NCBI RefSeq assembly: GCF_012113595.1
Contig: NZ_CP050831.1
Span: forward strand, 6,718,183 to 6,782,182
Length of the DNA: 64,000 bases
Source of the DNA: Bacteroides faecium
GTDB taxonomy: Bacteria; Bacteroidota; Bacteroidia; Bacteroidales; Bacteroidaceae
Direction of reading: 5' to 3'
A model generated the notes under the pieces. That model saw nothing but the letters and a program-made list of their open reading frames with translations, did not search any database and was not told the origin of the DNA. Below, in pieces: positions 17,282 through 25,034 of this stretch. Both the position numbers and the translations under genes were made by a program. Numbering within the stretch: the stretch's first letter is position 1; each line of letters begins with the position of its first letter.

Positions 17282-17463
17282 GTAAAATGTAGATTTATAT
17301 ACTTCTTATATATTATACTTGTTTGTATCTGTTTGATGTCCACAATTCTCACAAAGTGAATTGTAGCCATTAAAAATACTTATTTTCTCATACAAAATCT
17401 CTCATTTTAACTGAATTAACATTCAAATTATGAGAATAGCCACTATTTTCATTCAAAAGGTCA
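17282..17463. other. Intergenic region upstream of the sensor kinase
   Basis: About 180 AT-rich bases between two minus-strand genes. No clear promoter box, terminator hairpin or repeat is visible. Confidence 0.5.
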
Positions 17464-18264
17464 TTACTCGGAATAGTTAGAAAGGATTTTATCCAAACTT
17501 TCATCGACTACTCCCAGCATTTGGAGTTTGGACAACAACCGGTAGTATGAAGTTTTTCCGACGCCTTCTATCCCTAATATACTTTTCCATCCCCCTAGCG
17601 ATACTACTTCAAACAACTCCTTTACTGTCCGTATCTCTTTATTATGCAAAACATTAGCCAATCGGGTATCAGCTACTTTCCGAATTGATAAATTAAGTAT
17701 CTCTTCATCCTGTTCCAAGTTTACTTTCTTCCTGTCTTCGACCAATGACAGGAAACGGGCATCTATGGCACGTTTCCGATAGGTAGCCAACATGTTCTTC
17801 CTCAGTTTCAAGCCTTTAAGGTGAGAATTATAAATCTGCAATGCGCGGTCGTAGGTGATTCGATGTCGGCAGGCGACTTTCTCTATGGGTTCTCCTATAG
17901 AAATGGAATAGAAAATATCACGACCTTCGGGATGAATTATTAATTGAGCCAGTTCGCGGATAATGATTGCATACAAAGGTTTGCACGCTTTCTGAGTCCT
18001 TAGGACATAAAGCAAATCATCATATTTAGACAGGATAAAATCGCGCTCCAACTTCTTTTCTTCTATCATCTTAGAGAGATAATCCATTTCTAATCCTACC
18101 CTTTTGTGAGCTTCCAGATAAGCAGCCAGACTTTCATCATCCAGGAAAAGTTGTTCTCCGATTCGGGAACTTGTGATATATCCAAGATTCGCCCAGCTTT
18201 TAAGGGTCGATTCCTGAATGCCATGTCTCTCGGACATTTGTTTTGTTGTGAGCCAGTGTGACAT
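17464..18264 (-). CDS. DNA-binding regulator with MerR-like HTH and RNA polymerase alpha-CTD-like C-terminus
   Basis: 266 residues, no signal peptide. Residues 1-55 (LTTKQMSERHGIQESTLKSWANLGYI... and LDDESLAAYLEAHKR) read as an excisionase/MerR-type helix-turn-helix. The middle (about 125-150, PIEKVACRHRITYDRALQIY) looks like a second helix-turn-helix of sigma region 4 type. The last 65 residues (LSIRKVADTRLANVLHNKEI, then RTVKELFEV and ILGIEGVGKTSYYRLL) resemble the helix-hairpin-helix fold of the RNA polymerase alpha C-terminal domain. The start codon directly follows a hairpin plus seven U's, and a structured RNA precedes it. A role in transcription control is likely; the target is unknown. 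Confidence 0.7.
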   Translation of the reverse strand: MSHWLTTKQMSERHGIQESTLKSWANLGYITSSRIGEQLFLDDESLAAYLEAHKRVGLEMDYLSKMIEEKKLERDFILSKYDDLLYVLRTQKACKPLYAIIIRELAQLIIHPEGRDIFYSISIGEPIEKVACRHRITYDRALQIYNSHLKGLKLRKNMLATYRKRAIDARFLSLVEDRKKVNLEQDEEILNLSIRKVADTRLANVLHNKEIRTVKELFEVVSLGGWKSILGIEGVGKTSYYRLLSKLQMLGVVDESLDKILSNYSE

Positions 18265-18302
18265 AAAAAAACGGAACTAAGTTAGTAATTAACTTGTTCC
18301 GT
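18265..18302 (-). terminator. Hairpin with U-run abutting the start codon of the regulator
   Basis: On the minus strand ACGGAACAAGTTA pairs with TAACTTAGTTCCGT (18302-18271) and is followed by seven T's (18271-18265), then at once by the ATG at 18264. It has the form of an intrinsic terminator. Its first bases ACGG are shared with an overlapping hairpin at 18299-18328, so the two cannot form fully at the same time. Confidence 0.7.
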
Positions 18303-18513
18303 ACCTTTTTATTATAAAAAGAGTACGGAGCTATCTAATCCCGCTAGTAGGAGGTTGTAGCGAACACCCAGCACATACGGGCAGACAGCCCGTACCCTAT
18401 GAGAAGTCATAGAAGCACAGGCGTCTTCCCGGCATGCACTAAAAAATTCGCTACAATTTCCTACTAGCCGAGGAAACGCGCAATCGCATACCATAAAACG
18501 GCATGCTACGTTC
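18299..18513 (-). ncRNA. Structured RNA candidate, 6S-like (Bacteroidales-1-type)
   Basis: A minus-strand promoter box (TATCTTTG, 18527-18520) would start a transcript near 18513. Its first part makes a small hairpin (CATGCC with GGTATG). A long rod follows: GCTAGTAGGA and TTGTAGCGAA (18468-18447) pair with their complements at 18364-18343 except for two adjacent A-C mismatches. An inner arm is AGTGCAT with ATGTGCT (using G-U pairs that exist only on the minus strand), and the tip has the hairpins CTATGACTTCTCATAG and ACGGGCTGTCTGCCCGT. There is no reading frame in it. A promoter at one end, terminator at the other and one extended rod fit 6S RNA; an alternative is a long regulatory leader of the downstream gene. 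Confidence 0.6.
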
Positions 18514-18519
18514 CAATGA

Positions 18520-18527
18520 CAAAGATA
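18520..18527 (-). promoter_or_regulatory. Promoter -7 box for the structured RNA
   Basis: TATCTTTG on the minus strand, a perfect match to TAnnTTTG, seven bases before the predicted RNA start. Confidence 0.65.
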
Positions 18528-18638
18528 CAAATACTTTTTGGAAAATAACAAGAGAGAGTTATAAATGTTTAGGAAAGAAAACGAATGATGATTGCATAAT
18601 TAAAACGTATTTATCTAAGAAGATAGGTTCCAATAAGG

Positions 18639-18697
18639 ATTTTGTTTCGCATACAAAATAAAATACGCCTTATTTTGTTTCGTATACAAAACAAAAT
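18639..18697 (+). promoter_or_regulatory. Two palindromic operators upstream of the AAA ATPase gene
   Basis: Two copies of a 26-base imperfect palindrome lie at 18639-18664 and 18672-18697, 33 bases apart from start to start, about three helical turns. Each consists of ATTTTGTTT, a centre CG(C/T)ATAC and a mirrored AAAACAAAAT-type arm; the second copy deviates from perfect symmetry at one base pair only. The second copy ends four bases before the -7 box at 18701, so it covers the -33 region. This is the arrangement expected for a dimeric repressor. Confidence 0.7.
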
Positions 18698-18700
18698 GAG

Positions 18701-18708
18701 TATATTTG
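18701..18708 (+). promoter_or_regulatory. Promoter -7 box of the AAA ATPase gene
   Basis: TATATTTG matches TAnnTTTG and lies 29 bases before the start codon, immediately after the second palindromic operator. Confidence 0.65.
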
Positions 18709-18736
18709 TGTTCTACATATAAAATAAAAGACAGTT

Positions 18737-19999
18737 ATGGATAAGGAACTTATCAAACTTATTATCGGTGAAAATCAGGAGTTTGTACAGAATATAAAAT
18801 ATATGCAACGTCCTTTCAAGTTCGAAGATAAAGGAAATTATGTATTTCTGGGTATTCGGCGTGCGGGGAAATCATACTTAATGTATCAACGCATACACGA
18901 GCTCCTGGCAGCAGGACATCAAATAGAAGAATTCCTTTACATCAATTTTGAGGATGAACGTTTTACAGGCTTAAAGTCCGGAGAACTGGATGACATAAAG
19001 AGAGCCTATGAAGAAACGTTCCCTTACCAACCTATTTTCTTTCTTGACGAAATACAGATTGTGCCGGGTTGGGAAAAGTTTGTTCGCCGGCTTGCCGACA
19101 AAGGATACCATGTCTATGTAACGGGAAGCAATGCACAAATGTTGAGCAACGAAATAGCGACAACACTTGGCGGACGCTTTCTAATTCAGCAAGTCTATCC
19201 ATTCTCCTTCGAGGAGTTCCTGTCAATGCATGAAATATATTTAAAACCAAACTGGCTTTATTCCCCGTCAGCCCGAAACGAAGTCATACGTACTTTCGAT
19301 ACTTACTTTTATAATGGCGGATTTCCGGAATTAAGGATGTTCGAAGACAAGCGTTCGTGGTTAAGCGGGTTATATCAAAAGATATTTTTCGGCGATTTAG
19401 TAGCCCGGTATGCATTGCGCAATACAGATTCTATGCGTTTATTGATAAAGAAACTGGCAGAAAGTGTGATGCAGCCTTCATCCTACAACCGATTAAAGAA
19501 CATCGTTTCTTCTGCCGGAGAAAGCATAGGAGTGAAAACGATTATTGATTATGTAGGTTACCTGAAACAGACGTGGCTGATATTCAGTATCGAAAACTAT
19601 GCCGCCAGATTTGCAGAGCGCGAAACAAACCAAAAGTACTATTTTATTGATAATGGAATTCTGAACCTATTCATTTTCAAGCCGGAAACCCTGTTATTAG
19701 AAAACCTTATAGCTGTTACCCTACATCGGTCATTTGGAGAAGGAGTCTATTTCTATCATCAGAATATAGAAGTTGATTTTTATTTGCCCGAAAAGGATTG
19801 GCTCATTCAAGCATCCTACAATATCACAGATAGCCAAACAATGGAACGTGAAGTGAATGCCTTAGTTAAAGCTGCTAATTTTTTAAAAGCACAGAAACTA
19901 CAAGTTGTCACCCGCAATGATGAGCGGGTTATCCAAAGGAATGAACTGACAATAGAAGTAGTGCCTATATGGAAGTGGCTGACAGAGATACAATTGTGA
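18737..19999 (+). CDS. AAA_14 / DUF4143 ATPase
   Basis: 420 residues. Walker A GIRRAGKSYL (39-48), Walker B IFFLDEIQ (100-107), a sensor-like VTGSNAQML, and GGRF followed by YPFSFEEFL mark the AAA_14 domain. The C-terminal half with TYFYNGGFPEL (about 180) and YFIDNGILNLF (about 303) is the DUF4143 part, related to restriction-endonuclease-like folds. Such proteins are common in Bacteroidetes and archaea, often strongly variable between strains; their function is not settled. Here the gene stands alone behind tandem operators that overlap its promoter, so it is probably tightly repressed by an unknown regulator. No helix-turn-helix is seen in the protein itself, so simple autorepression is not obvious. 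Confidence 0.85.
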   Translation: MDKELIKLIIGENQEFVQNIKYMQRPFKFEDKGNYVFLGIRRAGKSYLMYQRIHELLAAGHQIEEFLYINFEDERFTGLKSGELDDIKRAYEETFPYQPIFFLDEIQIVPGWEKFVRRLADKGYHVYVTGSNAQMLSNEIATTLGGRFLIQQVYPFSFEEFLSMHEIYLKPNWLYSPSARNEVIRTFDTYFYNGGFPELRMFEDKRSWLSGLYQKIFFGDLVARYALRNTDSMRLLIKKLAESVMQPSSYNRLKNIVSSAGESIGVKTIIDYVGYLKQTWLIFSIENYAARFAERETNQKYYFIDNGILNLFIFKPETLLLENLIAVTLHRSFGEGVYFYHQNIEVDFYLPEKDWLIQASYNITDSQTMEREVNALVKAANFLKAQKLQVVTRNDERVIQRNELTIEVVPIWKWLTEIQL

Positions 20000-20101
20000 C
20001 ACTCCGTTATTAAAGCACCTCTCCCCTACATAAACTACCTTATGTTCAATCTAAGTTGCATTATTCTTCCGAGTTCATTCGATTATTCCGGCGTTTTTGT
20101 G

Positions 20102-20109
20102 TAAGTTTG
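20102..20109 (+). promoter_or_regulatory. Promoter -7 box of the Cys-rich protein gene
   Basis: TAAGTTTG, a TAnnTTTG match, 55 bases upstream of the ATG at 20164. Confidence 0.5.
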
Positions 20110-20163
20110 CCACCCGTAAACAGAATATGAAAACAACAGCAAACTATAAAAGCATCGAGAATC

Positions 20164-20598
20164 ATGGACCCAAAAATTGACTTTAACGACATCCCTAAGA
20201 ATTATTTATACTGCACCCACAGCAAATGTCCGCGCCGCAATAAATGCCTACGCCATCAAGCTACGCTCTGCATACCGCAAAACGTTACTGATTTCCGAAC
20301 AGTCAACCCAAACCACATAGCAGGAAATGAGAACAACTGCAACTTTTTCAAGCCCTACTGCACTTCACGCTTTGCTTGCGGAATGGACCATATATTGGAC
20401 AACATTCCATATACTACAGCCGTGACCATCCGCAAAGAATTATATTCCTTAATGGGACGCAGCATGTTTTACCGTATCCGTAACAAAGAACGGATGCTGC
20501 ATCCTGACGAACAAGAACAGATTGCCGCCGTCTTTCTAAAACATGGCATCGAAACCAAACCTGAATTCGACAAATACATAAATTTATTCGACTGGTAA
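20164..20598 (+). CDS. Small cysteine-rich cytoplasmic protein (DUF6078-like)
   Basis: 144 residues without signal peptide. The N-terminal half carries the cysteines YCTHSKCPRRNKCLRHQ, then C at about 38, NNCNFFKPYC and FACGM, a spacing that suggests a zinc- or iron-sulfur-binding knuckle. The C-terminal half (GRSMFYRIRNKERMLHPDEQ and QIAAVFLKHGI) is helical and could bind nucleic acid. I believe it belongs to a Bacteroides family known only as a DUF (DUF6078), without known function. It is a single gene with its own promoter, and converges on the second MATE gene, with a large nested palindrome in between. Confidence 0.7.
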   Translation: MDPKIDFNDIPKNYLYCTHSKCPRRNKCLRHQATLCIPQNVTDFRTVNPNHIAGNENNCNFFKPYCTSRFACGMDHILDNIPYTTAVTIRKELYSLMGRSMFYRIRNKERMLHPDEQEQIAAVFLKHGIETKPEFDKYINLFDW

Positions 20599-20654
20599 AG
20601 CCCTTATCATAAACGCTAAGAAAATGCCGTTTCAGGGCATTCTAGCAGGGGGAA

Positions 20655-20740
20655 ATACTCATGCCTATGAGAAAAAATACTCATAGGCATGAGAATATAT
20701 TCTCATAGGTATGAGTATTTTTTCTCATAAGCATGAGTAT
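20655..20740. repeat. 86-base nested palindrome of CTCATRSSYATGAG-type units
   Basis: Four copies of a 14-base palindrome-like unit (CTCATGCCTATGAG, CTCATAGGCATGAG, CTCATAGGTATGAG, CTCATAAGCATGAG) alternate with A-runs and T-runs. The two 43-base halves are near-perfect inverted copies of each other around AATATATT. It lies between two convergent genes and could act as a two-way terminator or be a REP-like element. Confidence 0.8.
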
Positions 20741-20808
20741 CGTTGAGAAAAACTTGCTCTATAAACAAAATTGTTGTACTCTCGAAAAGTATTGCAGCAA
20801 ACCAGTCG

Positions 20809-22161
20809 TCAGACAGGCTTCTTCCGGAATTGCCGGAACTGCCACCAAAGCATTGTTCCCGCTACCAGACTGGCTGTCAGATCGGAAATCGGCATGCTTA
20901 TCCACACTCCTAATTGTCCATAATAACGAGGAAGAATCAGCAGGCAGGGAATCAGGATAAGAACCTGACGGGATATCGAAAGGAAGATTGCCTTGCTTGC
21001 CATACCGATGCTCTGGAAGAAATTGGAAGTCACCATCTGAAAACCGACAATGGGGAAGAACATTACGACGATACGCAGTCCTTTAGCGGAGATTTCCACC
21101 AGTTCTTCGTGGGTCGTAAAGATAGAAACCGCCAGTTTGGGAATCAACATTCCCATCAGAAACCCGACTGTGGTTACGATAGTAGCGGCATAAATCGTTA
21201 TTTTCAAAACTTTTGTCACACGCGGATATTGCTTGGCTCCATAGTTGTAACCGGCAATCGGCTGCATGCCTTGGTTCAGTCCCATTACAATCATGACAAA
21301 GAGAAATACCAGCCGGTTGACGATACCGAACGCTCCGATAGCCAAGTCTCCGCCGTGATGCTGCAAACCTTGATTTATCAGAATGACGATAAAGCAGGCT
21401 GCCAGATTCATGAGGAAAGGCGCCATACCGATAGCCAATGAATCGACTACGATTTTCTTCTTCAACCGGAAAATTCCCTTATGGAAGTGCAACAGTTCTT
21501 CTTTGTTAGAGAATAGCTTGAACTGCCATGCCAGTGCGATGACCTGTGCCGTAATGGTAGCGATAGCCGCCCCCTGTATTCCCCAGCCGAAGCCATAGAT
21601 AAAAACAGGGTCGAGTATCGTGTTAATCACCACCGTAGCAATCGTGGCATACATCGCCTTCTGCGGATGCCCCGCCGAACGAAGTACGGCATTCAGACCT
21701 AAATAAAGGTGGGTGACGACGTTACCCAATAAGATAACGACCATATAATCGCGGGCATACCCTACCGTGGCATCACTACCGCCGAAGAAATAAAGAATAG
21801 GGTCGAGAAATATCAATGTGACGACCGTAAAGGCAAGTCCGATGATAATATTCAGTACCAGCACATTGCCGAGTACCCGCTGTGCCGTATCATAATCTTT
21901 TTGTCCCAACTTCACCGAAACCAGTGTAGCCGCTCCCACACCGACCAGCGAGCCGAAAGCGGCGGCGAGATTCATCAGCGGAAAGGTCAGCGCCAATCCG
22001 GAGATAGCCATTGCCCCTACCCCGTGACCGATGAAAATACTATCTACCATATTATAAAGAGAAGACGCCGTCATGGCGATAATTGCCGGAATGGCATACT
22101 GCATTAAAAGCTTTCCAATCTTTTCCGTTCCCAACGCAGTGGGTGTCTTTTGTCCTGTCAT
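20809..22161 (-). CDS. MATE family antiporter (second copy)
   Basis: 450 residues from the ATG at 22161, chosen because the -7 box at 22188-22181 would start transcription near 22174, downstream of the alternative ATG at 22191. Twelve predicted membrane helices; GKLLMQYAIPAIIAMTASSLYNMVDSIFIGHGVG-type first repeat and AINQGLQ/GMQPIAGYNYGAKQ-type second repeat (quoted in parts) are hallmarks of the NorM-like bacterial MATE branch. It is probably a cation-coupled drug or metabolite exporter of the inner membrane. It is divergent from lysS with 105 bases between starts. It is not a close copy of the MATE protein at 12508. Confidence 0.85.
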   Translation of the reverse strand: MTGQKTPTALGTEKIGKLLMQYAIPAIIAMTASSLYNMVDSIFIGHGVGAMAISGLALTFPLMNLAAAFGSLVGVGAATLVSVKLGQKDYDTAQRVLGNVLVLNIIIGLAFTVVTLIFLDPILYFFGGSDATVGYARDYMVVILLGNVVTHLYLGLNAVLRSAGHPQKAMYATIATVVINTILDPVFIYGFGWGIQGAAIATITAQVIALAWQFKLFSNKEELLHFHKGIFRLKKKIVVDSLAIGMAPFLMNLAACFIVILINQGLQHHGGDLAIGAFGIVNRLVFLFVMIVMGLNQGMQPIAGYNYGAKQYPRVTKVLKITIYAATIVTTVGFLMGMLIPKLAVSIFTTHEELVEISAKGLRIVVMFFPIVGFQMVTSNFFQSIGMASKAIFLSISRQVLILIPCLLILPRYYGQLGVWISMPISDLTASLVAGTMLWWQFRQFRKKPV

Positions 22162-22180
22162 ACCTATTAGTTTGAGGGCG

Positions 22181-22188
22181 CAAAGATA
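22181..22188 (-). promoter_or_regulatory. Promoter -7 box of the second MATE gene
   Basis: TATCTTTG on the minus strand, 20 bases before the ATG at 22161; it decides the start codon of that gene. Confidence 0.65.
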
Positions 22189-22229
22189 CAAAAAAGAGAC
22201 AGATTACGGGATATATGAGAAAAGTTTCG

Positions 22230-22237
22230 TATTTTTG
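22230..22237 (+). promoter_or_regulatory. lysS promoter -7 box
   Basis: TATTTTTG, a TAnnTTTG match, 30 bases before the lysS start; divergent from the MATE promoter. Confidence 0.6.
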
Positions 22238-22266
22238 CCCACAAAATTGAGTTAATACGTAACGAA

Positions 22267-23997
22267 ATGAATATACTAGAACTAAGTGAACAGGAAATCA
22301 TTCGACGCAACAGCCTGAATGAGCTTCGTGCAATGGGTATCGACCCATACCCTGCAGCAGAGTATGTAACCAATGCTTTCTCTACAGACATTAAAGCTGA
22401 ATTCAAAGACGAGGACGAGCCGCGCCAGGTTTCCGTAGCCGGACGTATCATGAGCCGCCGCGTAATGGGTAAAGCTTCTTTTATCGAATTACAGGACTCC
22501 AAAGGTCGCATCCAGGTGTACATCACCCGTGACGACATCTGTCCGGGAGAAGACAAGGAACTGTACAACGCTGTATTCAAACGCCTGCTCGACTTAGGTG
22601 ATTTTGTAGGTATCGAAGGCTTCGTGTTCCGCACGCAGATGGGTGAAATCAGCATCCATGCAAAGAAGCTGACTGTACTCGCCAAGTCTCTCAAACCGCT
22701 GCCTATCGTAAAATATAAGGACGGCGTAGCTTACGACTCTTTTGAAGACCCCGAACTCCGTTATCGCCAACGTTATGTTGACCTGGTGGTAAACGACGGC
22801 GTAAAAGAAACATTCCTGAAGCGCGCCACCGTAGTGAAAACAATGCGCAGCGTTCTCGATGAAGCCGGATACACAGAAGTGGAAACTCCTATCCTTCAAT
22901 CTATTGCCGGCGGAGCAAGCGCACGCCCGTTCATCACGCACCATAACTCACTGGATATTGACCTTTATCTGCGTATCGCAACAGAGCTTTATCTGAAGAG
23001 ACTGATTGTAGGTGGTTTTGAAGGTGTATATGAAATAGGTAAGAACTTCCGTAACGAAGGTATGGACAAAACCCATAATCCGGAATTTACCTGTATGGAA
23101 CTTTATGTTCAGTACAAGGATTACAACTGGATGATGAACTTCACCGAACAGTTGTTGGAACGCATCTGTATGGCTGTGAACGGCTGTACGGAAAGCGTTG
23201 TTGACGGAAAGACTATCAGTTTCAAGGCTCCTTACCGCCGTCTGCCTATCCTCGATGCTATCAAGGAAAAGACAGGATACGACCTGAACGGCAAGAGCGA
23301 AGAAGAAATCCGCCAGGTGTGCAAGGAACTGAAGATGGAAGAAATCGACGACACGATGGGTAAAGGCAAGCTGATTGATGAAATCTTCGGAGAGTTCTGC
23401 GAAGGTACTTATATACAGCCGACTTTCATCACCGATTATCCGGTGGAAATGTCTCCGCTGACCAAGATGCACCGTTCCAAGCCGGGACTGACTGAACGTT
23501 TTGAATTGATGGTGAACGGTAAGGAGTTGGCGAACGCCTACTCGGAATTGAACGACCCGCTCGACCAGGAAGAACGTTTCAAGGAACAGATGCGTCTGGC
23601 TGACAAGGGAGACGACGAAGCAATGATTATCGACCAGGACTTCCTGCGTTCTTTACAATATGGCATGCCTCCTACATCGGGTATCGGTATCGGTATCGAC
23701 CGTCTGGTTATGTTAATGACAGGTCAGACTACTATTCAGGAAGTGTTATTCTTCCCGCAAATGCGCCCGGAAAAGGTAGTGAAGAAAGACGCAGCCGCCA
23801 AATACATGGAACTGGGTATAGCTGAAGACTGGGTGCCTGTTATTCAGAAAGCCGGCTACAACACCGTAGAAGACATGAAAGATGTCAATGCGCAGAAGCT
23901 ACACCAGGACATCTGCGGCATCAACAAGAAATACAAATTAGAGCTGACCAGTCCGTCGGTAAACGATGTAACTGAATGGATACAGAAAATTAAATAA
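22267..23997 (+). CDS. lysS: Lysyl-tRNA synthetase, class II
   Basis: 576 residues. An OB-fold anticodon-binding domain (about 55-160, VAGRIMSRRVMGKASFIEL) is followed by the class II core with motif 1 (EVETPILQSIAGGASARPF), motif 2 (FRNEGMDKTHNPEFTCMELY) and motif 3 (GIGIGIDRLVMLMTG). The roughly 70 extra residues after motif 3 (AEDWVPVIQKAGYNTVEDMK...) are a helical tail seen in Bacteroidetes LysS proteins. It charges tRNA-Lys with lysine. It is first in an apparent operon with gpsA and pgi, with gaps of 23 and 18 bases. Confidence 0.96.
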   Translation: MNILELSEQEIIRRNSLNELRAMGIDPYPAAEYVTNAFSTDIKAEFKDEDEPRQVSVAGRIMSRRVMGKASFIELQDSKGRIQVYITRDDICPGEDKELYNAVFKRLLDLGDFVGIEGFVFRTQMGEISIHAKKLTVLAKSLKPLPIVKYKDGVAYDSFEDPELRYRQRYVDLVVNDGVKETFLKRATVVKTMRSVLDEAGYTEVETPILQSIAGGASARPFITHHNSLDIDLYLRIATELYLKRLIVGGFEGVYEIGKNFRNEGMDKTHNPEFTCMELYVQYKDYNWMMNFTEQLLERICMAVNGCTESVVDGKTISFKAPYRRLPILDAIKEKTGYDLNGKSEEEIRQVCKELKMEEIDDTMGKGKLIDEIFGEFCEGTYIQPTFITDYPVEMSPLTKMHRSKPGLTERFELMVNGKELANAYSELNDPLDQEERFKEQMRLADKGDDEAMIIDQDFLRSLQYGMPPTSGIGIGIDRLVMLMTGQTTIQEVLFFPQMRPEKVVKKDAAAKYMELGIAEDWVPVIQKAGYNTVEDMKDVNAQKLHQDICGINKKYKLELTSPSVNDVTEWIQKIK

Positions 23998-24020
23998 GTT
24001 CTTCATCCAAAACCATACAA

Positions 24021-25016
24021 ATGAAATTACCCGGTAAGATAGCGATAATGGGCGGTGGAAGTTGGGCCACAGCTATTGCGAAGATGTGTCTGGCTCAAGA
24101 AGACTCTATCAATTGGTATATGCGACGCGACGACCGCATCGCCGATTTCAAGAGATTGGGGCACAATCCGGCTTATCTGACAGGAGTGAAATTCGATACC
24201 AAGCGTATCTCTTTCAGTTCCAACATCAATGATGTTGTGAAAGAATCGGATACGCTGATTTTCGTCACTCCTTCCCCTTATCTGAAGGCTCACTTGAAAA
24301 AGCTGAAAACGAAGATAAAGGATAAGTTCATCATCACCGCTATCAAAGGAATCGTACCCGACGATAATATTATTGTATCAGAATACTTCACCAGGGAATA
24401 TGGCGTACCACCCGAAAACATAGCTGTACTGGCAGGGCCCTGCCACGCGGAAGAAGTTGCCTTGGAACGCCTTTCTTATCTGACCATTGCCTGCCCGGAC
24501 AAAGACAAAGCACGTATCTTCGCGCGCCGTCTGGGAAGCAGTTTTATCAAGACCTCTGTTAGTGACGACGTATCGGGTATCGAATATAGTTCGGTACTCA
24601 AAAACGTGTATGCCATCGCCGCCGGCATTTGCAGCGGACTGAAATATGGCGATAACTTCCAGGCTGTACTGATTTCCAATGCTATCCAGGAGATGAACCG
24701 TTTCCTGAATACGGTGCACCCGCTGAACAGAAACGTAGATGAATCTGTTTATCTCGGTGACTTGCTGGTGACGGGATACTCCAACTTCAGCCGTAACCGG
24801 ACATTCGGCACGATGATAGGGAAAGGATATTCCGTAAAGAGTGCGCAGATTGAAATGGAGATGATTGCCGAAGGTTACTATGGTACGAAGTGTATCAAGG
24901 AAATCAACAAGCATCATCATGTCAATATGCCGATACTGGACGCTGTGTACAACATCCTGTATGAACGTATCTCACCTATGATTGAGATTAAATTACTAAC
25001 TGATTCTTTTAGATAA
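24021..25016 (+). CDS. gpsA: NAD(P)-dependent glycerol-3-phosphate dehydrogenase
   Basis: 331 residues. The N-terminal Rossmann fold shows IMGGGSWATAIAKM (the GxGxxA-type nucleotide loop), then LIFVTPSPYL and IKGIVPD; the C-terminal domain has VLAGPCHAEEV, the catalytic lysine region SSVLKNVYAIAAGICSGLKYGDN and LVTGYSNFSRNRTFG. It makes sn-glycerol-3-phosphate for phospholipids from dihydroxyacetone phosphate. It sits between lysS and pgi in the same transcript, an order typical of Bacteroides. No irregularity. Confidence 0.95.
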   Translation: MKLPGKIAIMGGGSWATAIAKMCLAQEDSINWYMRRDDRIADFKRLGHNPAYLTGVKFDTKRISFSSNINDVVKESDTLIFVTPSPYLKAHLKKLKTKIKDKFIITAIKGIVPDDNIIVSEYFTREYGVPPENIAVLAGPCHAEEVALERLSYLTIACPDKDKARIFARRLGSSFIKTSVSDDVSGIEYSSVLKNVYAIAAGICSGLKYGDNFQAVLISNAIQEMNRFLNTVHPLNRNVDESVYLGDLLVTGYSNFSRNRTFGTMIGKGYSVKSAQIEMEMIAEGYYGTKCIKEINKHHHVNMPILDAVYNILYERISPMIEIKLLTDSFR

Positions 25017-25034
25017 CCTTTAAACAAGAAAGAT

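Noticed and set aside
18299..18513. Plus-strand transcription of the structured RNA
   Set aside because: The long stem is fully paired on the plus strand through two G-U pairs, which was tempting, but the promoter box, the terminator and the G-U pairs of the other stems all favour the minus strand.
20655..20740. CRISPR-like array
   Set aside because: The repeats are alternating inverted copies with 6-8 base A/T spacers, not direct repeats with unique spacers, and no cas gene is near.
22161..22191. Upstream start of the second MATE gene at 22191
   Set aside because: It lies upstream of the promoter's expected transcript start near 22174, so it would not be in the mRNA.
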